Assembly (NCBI RefSeq): GCF_016863175.1
Contig: NZ_BOOJ01000069.1
Location: 1 to 64,000 of the forward strand
DNA: 64,000 nucleotides
Source: Paraplanobispora siamensis
Lineage (GTDB): Bacteria; Actinomycetota; Actinomycetes; Streptosporangiales; Streptosporangiaceae
Direction: 5' to 3'
Shown: positions 26,301 to 34,935 of the stretch, in pieces
Numbering within the stretch: the first letter of the stretch is position 1
Layout of the letters: each line of letters opens with the position of its first letter
The notes under the pieces: generated by a model
Seen by the model: only the letters and a program-made list of their open reading frames with translations
Database searches by the model: none
What the model was told of the DNA's origin: nothing
Made by a program: the position numbers and the translations under genes

Positions 26301-26335
26301 ATGCCCGCGCGGTCGGAAGGCGGGTCAGGCCGGGG

Positions 26336-26695
26336 TCATGCCGGGGTGAGGGCTCGGGTGGAGGCCTGGAGGATGTCGTCCAGGGCTGTGCGGGCCCGGG
26401 TGAGGTCGGCTATGTGGGAGTCCAGCTCGGCCAGCTGGGTCTTGAGGTGGTCGAGGACGCAGGCCTGAAGTTCGGTGCCGTCGCCGACGAAGCAGGGCAT
26501 GAGCTCGCGGATGACCTTGGTGGGCAGCCCTGCGGCGAGCAGGGTGCGGATGCGGGCGACGGTCGCGGGGGCCTCCGGGCCGTAATGGCGGTGGCCGCCC
26601 TCGCTGCGGCGGGAGGTGAGCAGCCCTTGAGTCTCGTAGTAGCGGAGGAGCCGGACGGCCACGCCCGTTTCGCGGGACAGTTCTCCGATCTTCAT
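26336..26695 (-). CDS. MerR family transcriptional regulator
   Basis: A 119-residue MerR protein: N-terminal winged helix (MKIGELSRETGVAVRLLRYYETQGLL, then RRSEGGHRHYG) and a C-terminal dimerisation coiled coil (about 80-112). The ATG at 26695 has GAGGTGG upstream; the longer in-frame extension runs through the divergent promoter and is rejected. Two Cys residues (MPCF and LQACVLDHL) are spaced as in some thiol or metal sensors, but the SoxR four-Cys cluster is absent. Divergent from a small monooxygenase gene with an archetypal MerR promoter between them, and enclosed with it by long inverted repeats. Confidence 0.88.
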   Translation of the reverse strand: MKIGELSRETGVAVRLLRYYETQGLLTSRRSEGGHRHYGPEAPATVARIRTLLAAGLPTKVIRELMPCFVGDGTELQACVLDHLKTQLAELDSHIADLTRARTALDDILQASTRALTPA

Positions 26696-26720
26696 GTGAT
26701 CCACCTCACAGAGAAGCGGC

Positions 26721-26752
26721 TTGAATCTGACACCGGTGTCACATCCTAACGT
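26721..26752 (+). promoter_or_regulatory. MerR-type promoter with central palindrome
   Basis: A TTGAAT -35 hexamer (26721-26726) and a TAACGT -10 hexamer (26747-26752) are separated by 20 bp, longer than the normal 17. The spacer holds the perfect palindrome TGACACCGGTGTCA (26728-26741). This is the hallmark of MerR-activated promoters, in which the regulator twists an overlong spacer. The ATG of the target begins 8 bp after the -10, implying a leaderless mRNA. Confidence 0.82.
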
Positions 26753-26759
26753 CGATCGC

Positions 26760-27089
26760 ATGACGACGACATCGAGGGCGCAGACGCCCGTTTCGCTGTA
26801 CGGATTCCTTACCCCCAAGCCCGGCCACGCCGACGAGCTCAGAAGGCTCCTGCTGGACCTCGTCGAGCCGTCCCGGGGACACGGGGGCAGCCTTCAGTAC
26901 CACCTTCACGAGCAGGAGGACGGCCGGTTCTTCCTCTACGAGGTATGGCGCTCGCAAGAGGACCTCGACCGGCACAACGCGACCCCGCTGCTGCGCGCCT
27001 GCATGGACGAGCTGCCCAACCACATAGAAGGGGTGCCCGAGGTCTACTCCGGTGAGATGAGGAGCCCCTATCCGGCCGTCACGGTGTGA
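26760..27089 (+). CDS. Antibiotic biosynthesis monooxygenase (ABM/YgiN-like) domain protein
   Basis: A 109-residue single-domain protein of the dimeric alpha+beta barrel family: PGHADELRRLLLDLVEPSRGHGGSLQYH, then FFLYEVWRSQEDLDRHNATPLL with the conserved Trp and His. Small ABM proteins oxidise quinols or polycyclic aromatics without cofactors, or serve as reactive-quinone detoxifiers. The ATG at 26760 lies almost at the predicted transcription start. Control by the divergent MerR protein would fit an inducible response to quinones or electrophiles; that is inference. The longer frame from 26721 begins inside the promoter and is rejected. Confidence 0.83.
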   Translation: MTTTSRAQTPVSLYGFLTPKPGHADELRRLLLDLVEPSRGHGGSLQYHLHEQEDGRFFLYEVWRSQEDLDRHNATPLLRACMDELPNHIEGVPEVYSGEMRSPYPAVTV

Positions 27090-27092
27090 AGC

Positions 27093-27213
27093 CGACTCCG
27101 CGAGGGGCGCAGCCACGGCGGCCCGTCCTGCGCCCCTTCCCGACGGCATGGCCGCGAGGCAACGGCGGCCCGCCCTGAACGGCCCCGCTGCCGATTGCTT
27201 CAGCCGCTCACAG
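27093..27213. repeat. Inner right arm of long inverted repeat
   Basis: Reverse-complement partner of 26179-26300. It starts 4 bp after the monooxygenase stop codon, just as the left arm ends close to the MerR stop codon, so the arms bracket the two genes closely. Confidence 0.82.
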
Positions 27214-27376
27214 GACACTGGGCGTCCGGGAAAGGTCCGGCACTACGGCGGGTCATGAGTACGGCGGGCCGGGGACGGGCGCGGAGCGGGCGGGTGTGCA
27301 GGCCGACGTGTAAAAGGACCGCACCCCGCGCGCCCGGGCAGGCCGGAGGCCTGAACGCGCCAGAGCCCCGCTGAGA

Positions 27377-27519
27377 CGGCCGGCCGGAACACCCGCCCGC
27401 CCAGCGCCCTACCCACCCTCGCCCCGGTGGTGAAACACCCGGCCACGTCCCCGCCCCGGCTCTGCCCGCCGTACAACGGCGCCGACCACCACCGCTCCCC
27501 GTCCCGCCGTACCGGCGCC
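27377..27519. repeat. Outer right arm of long inverted repeat
   Basis: Reverse-complement partner of 26041-26173. In the left arm the outer and inner segments are nearly contiguous (5-bp gap); here they are separated by 163 bp, showing an insertion on the right or a deletion on the left. Confidence 0.8.
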
Positions 27520-27557
27520 GGTGCCTTGTCCGGCACCCGCGCCGTGCCCGGCGGCGA

Positions 27558-28607
27558 TCAGGCGTTCTGGGCGATGGTGTACAGGTCCTTGGCGATGTTG
27601 CCGAAGTAGGGGCCGTACATCGTGCCCTGGTCGTCGCTGTATTTGAAGCTGCTCACCGAGGTGATGACGCCGCGGCCGGTGGCGGGGTTGAAGTCGCTGA
27701 ACCAGGGGCCGCCGCTGGAGCCGGCGGTCATGGTGCAGCCGAGGCCCTGGTCGCCGGTCTGGTCGTGGGGGTCGGCGCGGACGGGGCCGGCGCAGTAGAT
27801 CAGGTGCTCGCCGTTGTAGGGCGGATCGACGGGGAAGCCGAAGCCGTAGGTCTGGCGGCCGCGGGGGGCGCCGAAGGAGATGTCCTGGGCGCCGACGACG
27901 TCGGCGAGGTGCTTGGTGCCGTTCTTGTTGAGGGCGACCATGCCGACGTCGTGGTTGTCGTCCGCGCTGCGGGACCACGGGCCGGCCACGAACATGCGGC
28001 GGGCGGTGAACTGCCCGTACGGCTGGCGGCCCCGGTCGTAGCCCGGGACGAAGGTCCAGTTGTCCGCCCACGCGCCGGTGCCGTCCTTGACGCAGTGCCC
28101 GGCGGTGACGACCAGGTCCTTGTTGGCGCCCTTCACCGAGCTGGCCGAGCACACGAAGTCGACCCCGCCCAGGGTGAGGAACACGCGCCCGGTGGTCCTG
28201 CCCACCAGCCCGCCGGCGGTCCAGCGGGACCCGCCGGTGGAGGTGGCGGTGGAGGCGCCGGCGCCGGGCCGGGCGGCCTGGTGGCGGGCCGGGACGCGCG
28301 GACCGACGAGCGCGCCCTTCAGCGTTCCGAGCAGGCTGATCGGCAGGGCGGCCGCCATCCGGCCGGGAGTCCAGTAGTCGAGCACGCGGCGCCGCTCCGC
28401 CGCGCTGACGGTGGCCACGTGCTCGACGACGTCGGTCCCGCCCGGGATCGTCGCGGTGGTGCGGACGGCGGTCCCGAGCGGCCGGAGTGCCTGGGCGGCG
28501 CTCGCGGCCCGGAAGCGGTTCTCTGTGTTCGTCACATCGGCGGAAGGGGCGCCCATCAGTCCGGCGACGACGGAAGCGGCCACAAGCAGGGCGAGGCTCG
28601 AGGTCAT
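27558..28607 (-). CDS. Secreted trypsin-like serine protease (S1 family), first of two paralogues
   Basis: A 349-residue exported protease. A short signal peptide (hydrophobic 3-19) is followed by a propeptide-like region to about residue 135, then the catalytic domain with His171 (VVTAGHCV), Asp220 (DNHDVGMV) and Ser298 (AGSSGGPW). The intact triad predicts activity. The propeptide carries the motif VLDYWTPGRMAAALP, which is also found in the downstream paralogue (RYWTEAKMEAALP); such a segment is shared by many actinomycete secreted proteases. It lies 51 bp downstream of the second protease gene in the same orientation and probably shares its promoter. Confidence 0.9.
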   Translation of the reverse strand: MTSSLALLVAASVVAGLMGAPSADVTNTENRFRAASAAQALRPLGTAVRTTATIPGGTDVVEHVATVSAAERRRVLDYWTPGRMAAALPISLLGTLKGALVGPRVPARHQAARPGAGASTATSTGGSRWTAGGLVGRTTGRVFLTLGGVDFVCSASSVKGANKDLVVTAGHCVKDGTGAWADNWTFVPGYDRGRQPYGQFTARRMFVAGPWSRSADDNHDVGMVALNKNGTKHLADVVGAQDISFGAPRGRQTYGFGFPVDPPYNGEHLIYCAGPVRADPHDQTGDQGLGCTMTAGSSGGPWFSDFNPATGRGVITSVSSFKYSDDQGTMYGPYFGNIAKDLYTIAQNA

Positions 28608-28658
28608 AGGAGCCGAGTTTGCACTACCCGATGTGTTGTTGTGGCTACTTTCGGCAAT

Positions 28659-29672
28659 CTACGGCGTGCCGGTGCTCTGTGCGGCGTCGTAGACGGCTTT
28701 GGCCTCCGTGCCGAAGTACGGGCCGAACATCCAGCCGCTGGCGAAGTTGTACTTGAAGCTGTTCACCGAGTTCTGCGTGCCCAGCCCGGTGCTCTCGTTG
28801 AAGTTGAGGAACCACGGCCCGCCGCTGGATCCTCCGGTCATGTTGCAGTTCAGGCCGAGGTCGCGGCTGGCGAGGAAGTCGTCGAAGGCCCGGCCGCTGC
28901 AGTAGATCAGCCTGGAGCCGTCGTAGGGACTGGCGGCCGGATAGCCGAAGGCGTGCATCTGCTGGCGCCTGGCCTGGTTGAAGGCGATGCCCTGGCCGCC
29001 GACCACGTCGGTCAGCCGCCTGCCGTTCAGCGGGGCCACCACGGCGGCGGCCATGTCGTGGTTGATGTCCTCGCTGTTGTTCCACTGGGGGGTCGTGTAG
29101 AGCGTGGTCGCCACCCACGTGCCGTGCGGCCGCTCGCCGTTGTTGTAGCCCGGCACGAAGACCCAGTTGGTGTGGAAGGCCCCGCCCATCTTCACGCAGT
29201 GCCCGGCGGTGATCACGGTGCTCTTGTTCTCGCTGGTGACGGCGTTGCCGGAGCAGGAGGCGTTGCGTCCCTGATAGGTGAAGAACACCCGGCCGGCGGT
29301 CTTGGTGATCTCCCCGCCCCGCGTCCAGGGCGAGCCGGAGGAGGCGCGGGCCGCGGGGGCGCGGGAGTCCGCGACGTCCTCGGCGGGGTCGGCGGGGACC
29401 GAGAAGGGCTGGGCCTGTGCGGAGTTGGTCTCCGCGGTGAGGCGCACGCCGCCCTTTCTGGGCGCCAGGGCGTCCAACGGCAGTGCCGCCTCCATTTTCG
29501 CCTCGGTCCAGTAACGCTGGACGACGCGCTGCTCGCTCTTGGTGTCGGCGGCCTCCTCCTCGGCGGGCGGGGCGGCGGGTGCTGCGGTGGCGCTGTGCGC
29601 GACCGCCGCGGGGAGCAGGGTGCTTCCCGCGGCGAGGGCGAGGATCGGAACCAGGCGTGCCGTGCGGCGCAT
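28659..29672 (-). CDS. Secreted trypsin-like serine protease (S1 family), second paralogue
   Basis: A 337-residue exported protease. The signal peptide covers about 1-30; then comes an acidic, Ala/Glu-rich stretch, the YWTEAKMEAALP propeptide motif, and the catalytic domain with His158 (VITAGHCV), Asp206 (INHDMAAA) and Ser283 (GGSSGGPWF). It is clearly homologous to the next gene along the whole catalytic domain (FVPGYNNGERPHG against FVPGYDRGRQPYG; LIYCSGRAF against LIYCAGPVR), so the pair arose by tandem duplication. It is the upstream gene of the pair. Confidence 0.9.
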   Translation of the reverse strand: MRRTARLVPILALAAGSTLLPAAVAHSATAAPAAPPAEEEAADTKSEQRVVQRYWTEAKMEAALPLDALAPRKGGVRLTAETNSAQAQPFSVPADPAEDVADSRAPAARASSGSPWTRGGEITKTAGRVFFTYQGRNASCSGNAVTSENKSTVITAGHCVKMGGAFHTNWVFVPGYNNGERPHGTWVATTLYTTPQWNNSEDINHDMAAAVVAPLNGRRLTDVVGGQGIAFNQARRQQMHAFGYPAASPYDGSRLIYCSGRAFDDFLASRDLGLNCNMTGGSSGGPWFLNFNESTGLGTQNSVNSFKYNFASGWMFGPYFGTEAKAVYDAAQSTGTP

Positions 29673-29856
29673 TTGTACCTCCCGAGACCTGATGCTGGTT
29701 CGGGAAGCTAGTGCGCTGCATATCCGTATTTCTCAAAATTCGCGACTATTGATATAGCAGGATTCGGGCGTAAATATCGCTATTCACCGTGCGTTTCTGG
29801 CATCACAGATCTCCATGCCGGTTCGACATGGGTACGGCACCCGCGAGAATGGGGCC

Positions 29857-31041
29857 GTGCAGCCAGACATCACGCGTTCCGTCGTCCTGCTCGGCTCGAC
29901 CGGCTCCATCGGGACCCAGTCCCTCGACGTCATCGCCCGCAACCCGGAGAGCCTCCGGGTGGTGGCGCTGGCCGCCGGGGGCGGCCGGATCGACCTGCTC
30001 GCCCGCCAGGCCGCCGAGTTCCGGCCCGAGGTCGTGGCCGTGGCCGACCCGTCGGCCGTCCCCGCGCTGAAGGAGGCCCTGGCGGCCCGCGGCGTGAGCG
30101 CGAAGGTCCTCGCGGGCCCCGAGGGCGTCGCCGAGGCGGCGACCTGGCCGTGCGACATCGTGCTCAACGGCGTCACCGGCGCGCTCGGGCTGACCTCGAC
30201 GCTGGCCGCCCTGGAGGCGGGCCGGACGCTCGCGCTGGCCAACAAGGAGTCGCTCATCGTCGGCGGCCCGCTGGTCAAACGCCTGGCCAAGCCCGGTCAG
30301 CTGATCCCGGTGGACTCCGAGCACTCCGCCCTGGCCCAGTGCCTGTGGGCGGCGGGACCGGCCGGCCAGGACGCCTCGGCCGTACGGAAGCTGATCGTCA
30401 CGGCGAGCGGCGGGCCCTTCCGCGGCCGGGCCCGCGCGGAGCTCGGGGACGTCACGCCGGAGCAGGCCCTGGCCCATCCGACGTGGTCGATGGGCCCGGT
30501 CATCACCGTGAATTCCGCCACACTCGTCAACAAGGGCCTGGAGGTCATCGAGGCCCACCTGCTCTTCGACATCGGCTTCGACCGGATCGAGGTCGTGGTC
30601 CACCCGCAGTCGGTCATCCACTCGATGGTGGAGTTCGTGGACGGCTCGACCATCGCCCAGGCCAGCCCGCCCGACATGCGGCTGCCGATCGCGCTCGCCC
30701 TCGGCTGGCCCGGGCGGGTCCCCGGCGCCGCCGCCCCCGTCGACTGGACCACGGCCCACACCTGGACCTTCGAGCCGCTCGACGACGAGGCCTTCCCCTC
30801 CGTCGCGCTCGCCCGCCACGTCGGCTCGGCGGGCGGTACGGCCCCCGCCGTCTACAACGCCGCCAACGAGGTATGCGTGGACGCGTTCATGGCCGGGCGC
30901 CTGCCGTTCCTGGGCATCGTGGACACCGTGGCCGCGGTCGTCGCCGAGCACGACGTCACCGGGGCGGGCTCGGTCGAGGAGGTCCTGGCGGCCGACGCCT
31001 GGGCCCGGGCGCGGGCGCGTGAGCTCACCGCCACTACCTAG
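29857..31041 (+). CDS. dxr: 1-deoxy-D-xylulose-5-phosphate reductoisomerase
   Basis: 394 residues; catalyses the committed step of the MEP isoprenoid pathway (DXP plus NADPH to MEP). The N-terminal NADPH motif is [16 protein letters not shown]. Further landmarks are [23 protein letters not shown] (metal-binding Asp and Glu), TASGGPFRG, the hinge region [31 protein letters not shown], and [13 protein letters not shown]. The GTG at 29857 was chosen because the preceding in-frame residues are not conserved-looking. ispG follows 36 bp later, without the M50 protease gene that normally separates them in actinobacteria. Confidence 0.97.
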   Translation: MQPDITRSVVLLGSTGSIGTQSLDVIARNPESLRVVALAAGGGRIDLLARQAAEFRPEVVAVADPSAVPALKEALAARGVSAKVLAGPEGVAEAATWPCDIVLNGVTGALGLTSTLAALEAGRTLALANKESLIVGGPLVKRLAKPGQLIPVDSEHSALAQCLWAAGPAGQDASAVRKLIVTASGGPFRGRARAELGDVTPEQALAHPTWSMGPVITVNSATLVNKGLEVIEAHLLFDIGFDRIEVVVHPQSVIHSMVEFVDGSTIAQASPPDMRLPIALALGWPGRVPGAAAPVDWTTAHTWTFEPLDDEAFPSVALARHVGSAGGTAPAVYNAANEVCVDAFMAGRLPFLGIVDTVAAVVAEHDVTGAGSVEEVLAADAWARARARELTATT

Positions 31042-31077
31042 ACTGGAACGCGTCGTCGACTCTTCAAAGGGCTGAAA

Positions 31078-32244
31078 ATGACTTCTGTTGCTCTCGGTAT
31101 CCCCTCCGTCAGGATCAAGCCGATCGCCGAGCGACGCCGTTCCCGCCAGATCATGGTCGGCTCCGTCCCGGTGGGCGGTGACGCACCCGTCTCGGTCCAG
31201 TCCATGACCACCACGGTCACCGCCGACATCAACGCCACCCTCCAGCAGATCGCCGCGCTGACCGCGTCGGGCTGCCAGATCGTCCGGGTGGCGGTGCCCT
31301 CCCAGGACGACGCCGAGGCGTTGCCGATCATCGCGAAGAAGTCGCAGATCCCGGTGATCGCCGACATCCACTTCCAGCCGAAGTACGTCTTCGCCGCGAT
31401 CGAGGCGGGCTGCGCGGCGGTCCGGGTCAACCCGGGCAACATCAAGAAGTTCGACGACAAGGTCGGTGAGATCGCCAAGGCCGCGGCCGACCACGGGGTG
31501 CCGATCCGCATCGGCGTCAACGCCGGTTCGCTCGACCCGCGCCTGCTGCAGAAGTACGGCAAGGCCACGCCCGAGGCGCTGGTGGAGTCGGCGCTGTGGG
31601 AGTGCTCGCTGTTCGAGGAGCACGGCTTCCGGGACATCAAGATCTCGGTCAAGCACAACGACCCGGTCGTCATGATCCAGGCCTACCGGCTGCTCGCGCA
31701 GAAGTGCGACTACCCGCTGCACCTGGGCGTCACCGAGGCCGGCCCGGCCTTCCAGGGCACCATCAAGTCGGCGGTGGCCTTCGGCGCGCTGCTGGCCGAG
31801 GGCATCGGCGACACCATCCGCGTCTCGCTGTCGGCCCCGCCGGTGGAGGAGATCAAGGTCGGCATCGGCATCCTGGAGTCGCTGGGCCTGCGCGAGCGCG
31901 GCTTGGAGATCGTCTCCTGCCCGTCGTGCGGCCGGGCCCAGGTCGACGTCTACACCCTGGCCGAGCAGGTCCAGGCCGGCCTGGAGGGGCTGAAGGTCCC
32001 GCTGCGGGTGGCGGTCATGGGCTGCGTCGTCAACGGTCCGGGCGAGGCCCGCGAGGCCGACCTGGGCGTCGCCTCGGGCAACGGCAAGGGCCAGATCTTC
32101 GTCAAGGGCGAGGTCATCAAGACCGTGCCCGAGTCGCAGATCGTCGAGACCCTGATCGAGGAGGCCCTGCGGCTGGCCGAGGAGATGGGCGTCGAGGTCG
32201 ACCTCGACGACGACGCCCCCGGCCCCGAGGTCGTCGTGCGCTGA
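31078..32244 (+). CDS. ispG: 4-hydroxy-3-methylbut-2-en-1-yl diphosphate synthase
   Basis: 388 residues; reduces methylerythritol cyclodiphosphate to HMBPP in the MEP pathway with a [4Fe-4S] cluster. The cluster ligands are Cys281 and Cys284 (SCPSCGRAQ) and Cys316 ([10 protein letters not shown]), followed by the conserved Glu. The N-terminal TIM barrel shows [18 protein letters not shown] and [17 protein letters not shown] start with AAAGGGC upstream. It sits in a tight cluster with dxr and almost certainly shares its transcript. It is followed by a stop and an unrelated secreted peptidase. Confidence 0.97.
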   Translation: MTSVALGIPSVRIKPIAERRRSRQIMVGSVPVGGDAPVSVQSMTTTVTADINATLQQIAALTASGCQIVRVAVPSQDDAEALPIIAKKSQIPVIADIHFQPKYVFAAIEAGCAAVRVNPGNIKKFDDKVGEIAKAAADHGVPIRIGVNAGSLDPRLLQKYGKATPEALVESALWECSLFEEHGFRDIKISVKHNDPVVMIQAYRLLAQKCDYPLHLGVTEAGPAFQGTIKSAVAFGALLAEGIGDTIRVSLSAPPVEEIKVGIGILESLGLRERGLEIVSCPSCGRAQVDVYTLAEQVQAGLEGLKVPLRVAVMGCVVNGPGEAREADLGVASGNGKGQIFVKGEVIKTVPESQIVETLIEEALRLAEEMGVEVDLDDDAPGPEVVVR

Positions 32245-32284
32245 CCTGCCCGCGTCCCTGCGGCGGTCTGCGCCGGGCCCGGGA

Positions 32285-32324
32285 TGATTACACGTAGCAA
32301 TCGATTGACTACATAATGGTAATC
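32285..32324. promoter_or_regulatory. Nested dyad upstream of the S33 peptidase gene
   Basis: The palindrome CAATCGATTG, flanked by GTAG and CTAC (32294-32312), is itself enclosed by GATTAC (32285-32290) and GTAATC (32319-32324). The segment is AT-rich compared with its surroundings and lies 77 bp before the peptidase start, a likely operator-promoter region. No regulator can be assigned. Confidence 0.45.
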
Positions 32325-32400
32325 GTCTGCCCGGATGACCCGTCCCCGCGACGACTTCCGAGGGACCATCTCCTCTGGCACCAGCGAGGGGAGAGACCCA

Positions 32401-33972
32401 GTGAAGAGGGTCGTGGGGGTCACCGGCGTCGCCGTCATGCTTGCCGTCACCGTCGGAGCGCCGCCACAGGCGGCCGCGCAGGTTCACCCGGGGGCAGGGA
32501 GGCTGACCTGGGGGCCGTGCGACGGGACGGGCGCCCGGGAGCCCGCGGACCCGGGGGTGGAGTGCGCGACGCTCCGGGTGCCGCTCGACTACCGCGAGCC
32601 GTACCAGACGATCTCCATCGCCCTGAACCGCATCAAGGGCCGGGCCTCCCGGGACCGCGACCACCTGGGTGTCCTGCTGGTCAACCCCGGCGGTCCCGGG
32701 GCCTCCGGGCGGAGCCTGGCCAGGCGGGTCGCGGCGGCGCTGCCTCCGGGCCTGGCCGACCGGTACGACGTGATCGGCTTCGACCCGCGCGGGGTGGGCC
32801 GCAGTGAGCCCGCGCTGCGGTGCATGGACCCGCGCAAGCACTACGCGGCCCCGCGGCCGGACAACGTGCCCAGGAGCACGCGGGAGGAGACGGAGCTCCT
32901 GAGCCGGGCCCGCCAGTACGCCGAGGCGTGCGAGATGCGGTGGAGCTGGGTGCTGCCCCACATGACCACCGAGAACTCCGCCCGGGACATGGACGCGATC
33001 AGGCGGGCGCTGGGCGAGCCCGAGATCAGCTATCTGGGCTACTCCTACGGGACCTATCTCGGCGCGGTCTACGCGACGCTCTTCCCCGGCCGGGTCAAGC
33101 GGCTGGTGCTGGACAGCGTGGTCGACCCCCGCCGCGTCTGGTACACCGCCAACCTCAACCAGAACGTCGCCTTCGACCGGCGGCACCAGGACTTCCTGCG
33201 GTGGGTGGCCCGCCACAACGGCGCCTACCGGCTGGGCCAGACCCGCAAGGCCGTCTCCTTCGCCTGGTACTCCACCCGCGAACGGCTGCGCACCCGCCCG
33301 GCGGGCGGCGTGATCGGCCCGAGCGAGTTCGACGACATCTACACCGTCGGCGGCTACTCCGACATGGTCTGGCCGGAGCTGGCCAAGGCGCTGTCCGCCT
33401 ACGTGCGGCGGGGCGACACCGCGCCCCTGCTGGCCGTGCACCGCCGGTACGCCGCCGGCGACGCCGAGAGCGAGAACGGCTACGCCGTCTATCTGGCGGT
33501 GCAGTGCAGCGACGCGGCCTGGCCGCGCCAGTGGACCCGGTGGCGGGCCGACACGGCGGCGATCCACGCCAACCGGCCCTTCCTCGCCTGGTCGAACGCC
33601 TGGTACAACGCGCCGTGCGTGTTCTGGCCGGGACCGGCCGGCTCCCCGGTGCGGATCCGGGACGACAAGAGGCTCCCGCCGATCCTGCTCCTGCAGTCCC
33701 GGCGCGACGCGGCCACCCCCTACTCCGGGGCGCTGGAGCTGCGCAGGATCTTCTCTCGCTCCCGGCTGGTGGTCGATCCCGGTGGCAACCACGGCGTCTC
33801 CTTCGTCGGCAACCAGTGCGCCGACCGGATCCTGGCCGCCTACCTCAGGGACGGCACGCTGCCGCGTGCCGCGGGAGACTCCGGCGCCGACGCGCGCTGC
33901 GCGGCGACTCCGGAACCGCAGCCGGAGCAGCGGGCCGTCCCCGTGCCGCAGGCGGCCGGGCAGAGCCGCTGA
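32401..33972 (+). CDS. Secreted alpha/beta hydrolase, tripeptidyl aminopeptidase-like (S33)
   Basis: A 523-residue exported hydrolase. The GTG at 32401 follows GAGGGGAGAG and opens directly into a signal peptide (VVGVTGVAVMLAVTVGAPPQAAA). The triad is Ser215 (LGYSYGTYLG), Asp436 (QSRRDAATP) and His464 (GGNHGVS); the oxyanion segment is NPGGPGASGR. The C-terminal TAP-like domain is typical of actinomycete aminopeptidases that trim tri- or tetrapeptides outside the cell. Cys residues probably form disulfides. A homologous secreted hydrolase lies at 60-61.7 kb. It is separate from the MEP genes, with its own upstream dyad. Confidence 0.88.
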   Translation: MKRVVGVTGVAVMLAVTVGAPPQAAAQVHPGAGRLTWGPCDGTGAREPADPGVECATLRVPLDYREPYQTISIALNRIKGRASRDRDHLGVLLVNPGGPGASGRSLARRVAAALPPGLADRYDVIGFDPRGVGRSEPALRCMDPRKHYAAPRPDNVPRSTREETELLSRARQYAEACEMRWSWVLPHMTTENSARDMDAIRRALGEPEISYLGYSYGTYLGAVYATLFPGRVKRLVLDSVVDPRRVWYTANLNQNVAFDRRHQDFLRWVARHNGAYRLGQTRKAVSFAWYSTRERLRTRPAGGVIGPSEFDDIYTVGGYSDMVWPELAKALSAYVRRGDTAPLLAVHRRYAAGDAESENGYAVYLAVQCSDAAWPRQWTRWRADTAAIHANRPFLAWSNAWYNAPCVFWPGPAGSPVRIRDDKRLPPILLLQSRRDAATPYSGALELRRIFSRSRLVVDPGGNHGVSFVGNQCADRILAAYLRDGTLPRAAGDSGADARCAATPEPQPEQRAVPVPQAAGQSR

Positions 33973-34053
33973 CGGCCGCCGTCCGAGATGGCACGTCAAG
34001 CCGGTCATGCGTGGGTTCCTGCCAAAATCGAGGGGGTCGCGTAGGCTGGGCGG

Positions 34054-34899
34054 GTGATGCTGCGTACAACGGCGTCGCGCGTGCTCGACGACAACGATCG
34101 TGACGAGGTTCTGGCGCTTCTCGACGCCGACCCCGTCGTCAACGTCTTCGTCGCCTCCAGGGTCCGTTCGGTCGGGCTCAATCCGGCCCGGCTCGGCGGT
34201 CAGATGTGGGGATTCGGCCCGCGTGGCGGTCTGATCTCTCTGTGTTACGCGGGGGCCAACCTGGTCCCGGTGAACGCCGGCCCCGAGGCCGTTCACGCCT
34301 TCGCCGACCGGGCGCGCAGGCAGGGGCGCCGCTGCTCGTCGATCGTCGGGCCCGCGGGCGCGGTCGAGCTGCTGTGGGAGCGGCTGGAGCCCTCCTGGGG
34401 GCCGGCCCGGGCGATCCGCTGGGCGCAGCCGCTGATGGCCACCTCGACACCCTCGCCGGTGCCGGCCGACCCGCTGGTACGGCGGGTGCGGCCGGAGGAG
34501 TTCGAGATCCTGCTGCCGGCCTGCGTGGCGATGTTCACCGAGGAGGTGGGCGTCTCCCCGGAGGCGGGCGACGGCGGCGCGCTGTACCGCTCACGGGTCG
34601 CCGAACTGATCCGCATCGGCCGTTCCTACGCCAGGATCGAGGACGGCACGGTCGTCTTCAAGGCGGAGATCGGCGCCGTCACCCCGCTGGCCTGCCAGAT
34701 CCAGGGGGTCTGGGTGCATCCCGGCCACCGCGGGAAGGGCCACGCGGTGGCCGGGATGGCCGCGGTGGTCAAGCACGCCCTCGACTGCTTCGCGCCGGTG
34801 GTCTCGCTGTACGTCAACGACTACAACACCCCGGCCAGGGCCGCCTACCGCAGGGCGGGCTTCAAAGAGATCGACACCTTCATGTCGGTGCTCTTCTGA
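34054..34899 (+). CDS. GNAT acetyltransferase with N-terminal DUF4081 domain
   Basis: A 281-residue protein. The N-terminal half (about 10-120, including DADPVVNVFVASRV) is the DUF4081 domain, and the C-terminal half is a GNAT fold with the acetyl-CoA loop VHPGHRGKGHAVAG and the typical NDYNTPARAAYRRAGF helix. The homologue in Mycobacterium tuberculosis (Rv2867c) lies just after ispG, so its placement here is conserved synteny even though an S33 peptidase gene has been inserted. The acceptor is unknown. The start is GTG 34054 or ATG 34057. Confidence 0.87.
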   Translation: MMLRTTASRVLDDNDRDEVLALLDADPVVNVFVASRVRSVGLNPARLGGQMWGFGPRGGLISLCYAGANLVPVNAGPEAVHAFADRARRQGRRCSSIVGPAGAVELLWERLEPSWGPARAIRWAQPLMATSTPSPVPADPLVRRVRPEEFEILLPACVAMFTEEVGVSPEAGDGGALYRSRVAELIRIGRSYARIEDGTVVFKAEIGAVTPLACQIQGVWVHPGHRGKGHAVAGMAAVVKHALDCFAPVVSLYVNDYNTPARAAYRRAGFKEIDTFMSVLF

Positions 34900-34935
34900 C
34901 CCGTCCCCGGCCGGGCGGGCGGACGGACTGGCGGG

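Larger units (their letters stand above)
25973..26335. other. Non-coding region holding the left arm of a long inverted repeat
   Basis: No credible gene. The short frames here do not conserve protein against their inverted copy at 27.1-27.5 kb. The region begins with a GC-rich string of TACGGC-type motifs and contains both segments of the left arm (26041-26173 and 26179-26300), ending next to the MerR stop codon. Confidence 0.7.
27090..27557. other. Non-coding region holding the right arm of a long inverted repeat
   Basis: No credible gene. It contains the inner right arm (27093-27213), an unmatched insert of about 163 bp (27214-27376) and the outer right arm (27377-27519). The short minus-strand frame across it shows no recognisable domain. 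It ends at the stop codon of a protease gene. Confidence 0.7.

Noticed and set aside
25985-26749. Possible gene (254-residue frame) across the left inverted-repeat arm
   Set aside because: It overlaps the MerR gene antisense, its inverted copy does not preserve protein sequence, and substitutions show no third-position bias.
29803-34296. A 1497-residue open frame on the minus strand
   Set aside because: It is antisense to dxr, ispG, the S33 peptidase and the GNAT gene, all with clear domains. Its composition (Arg/Gly/Ala/Asp-rich, no domain) is typical of GC-rich antisense frames. The same applies to 7715-10927, 50230-53163 and 45484-47766.
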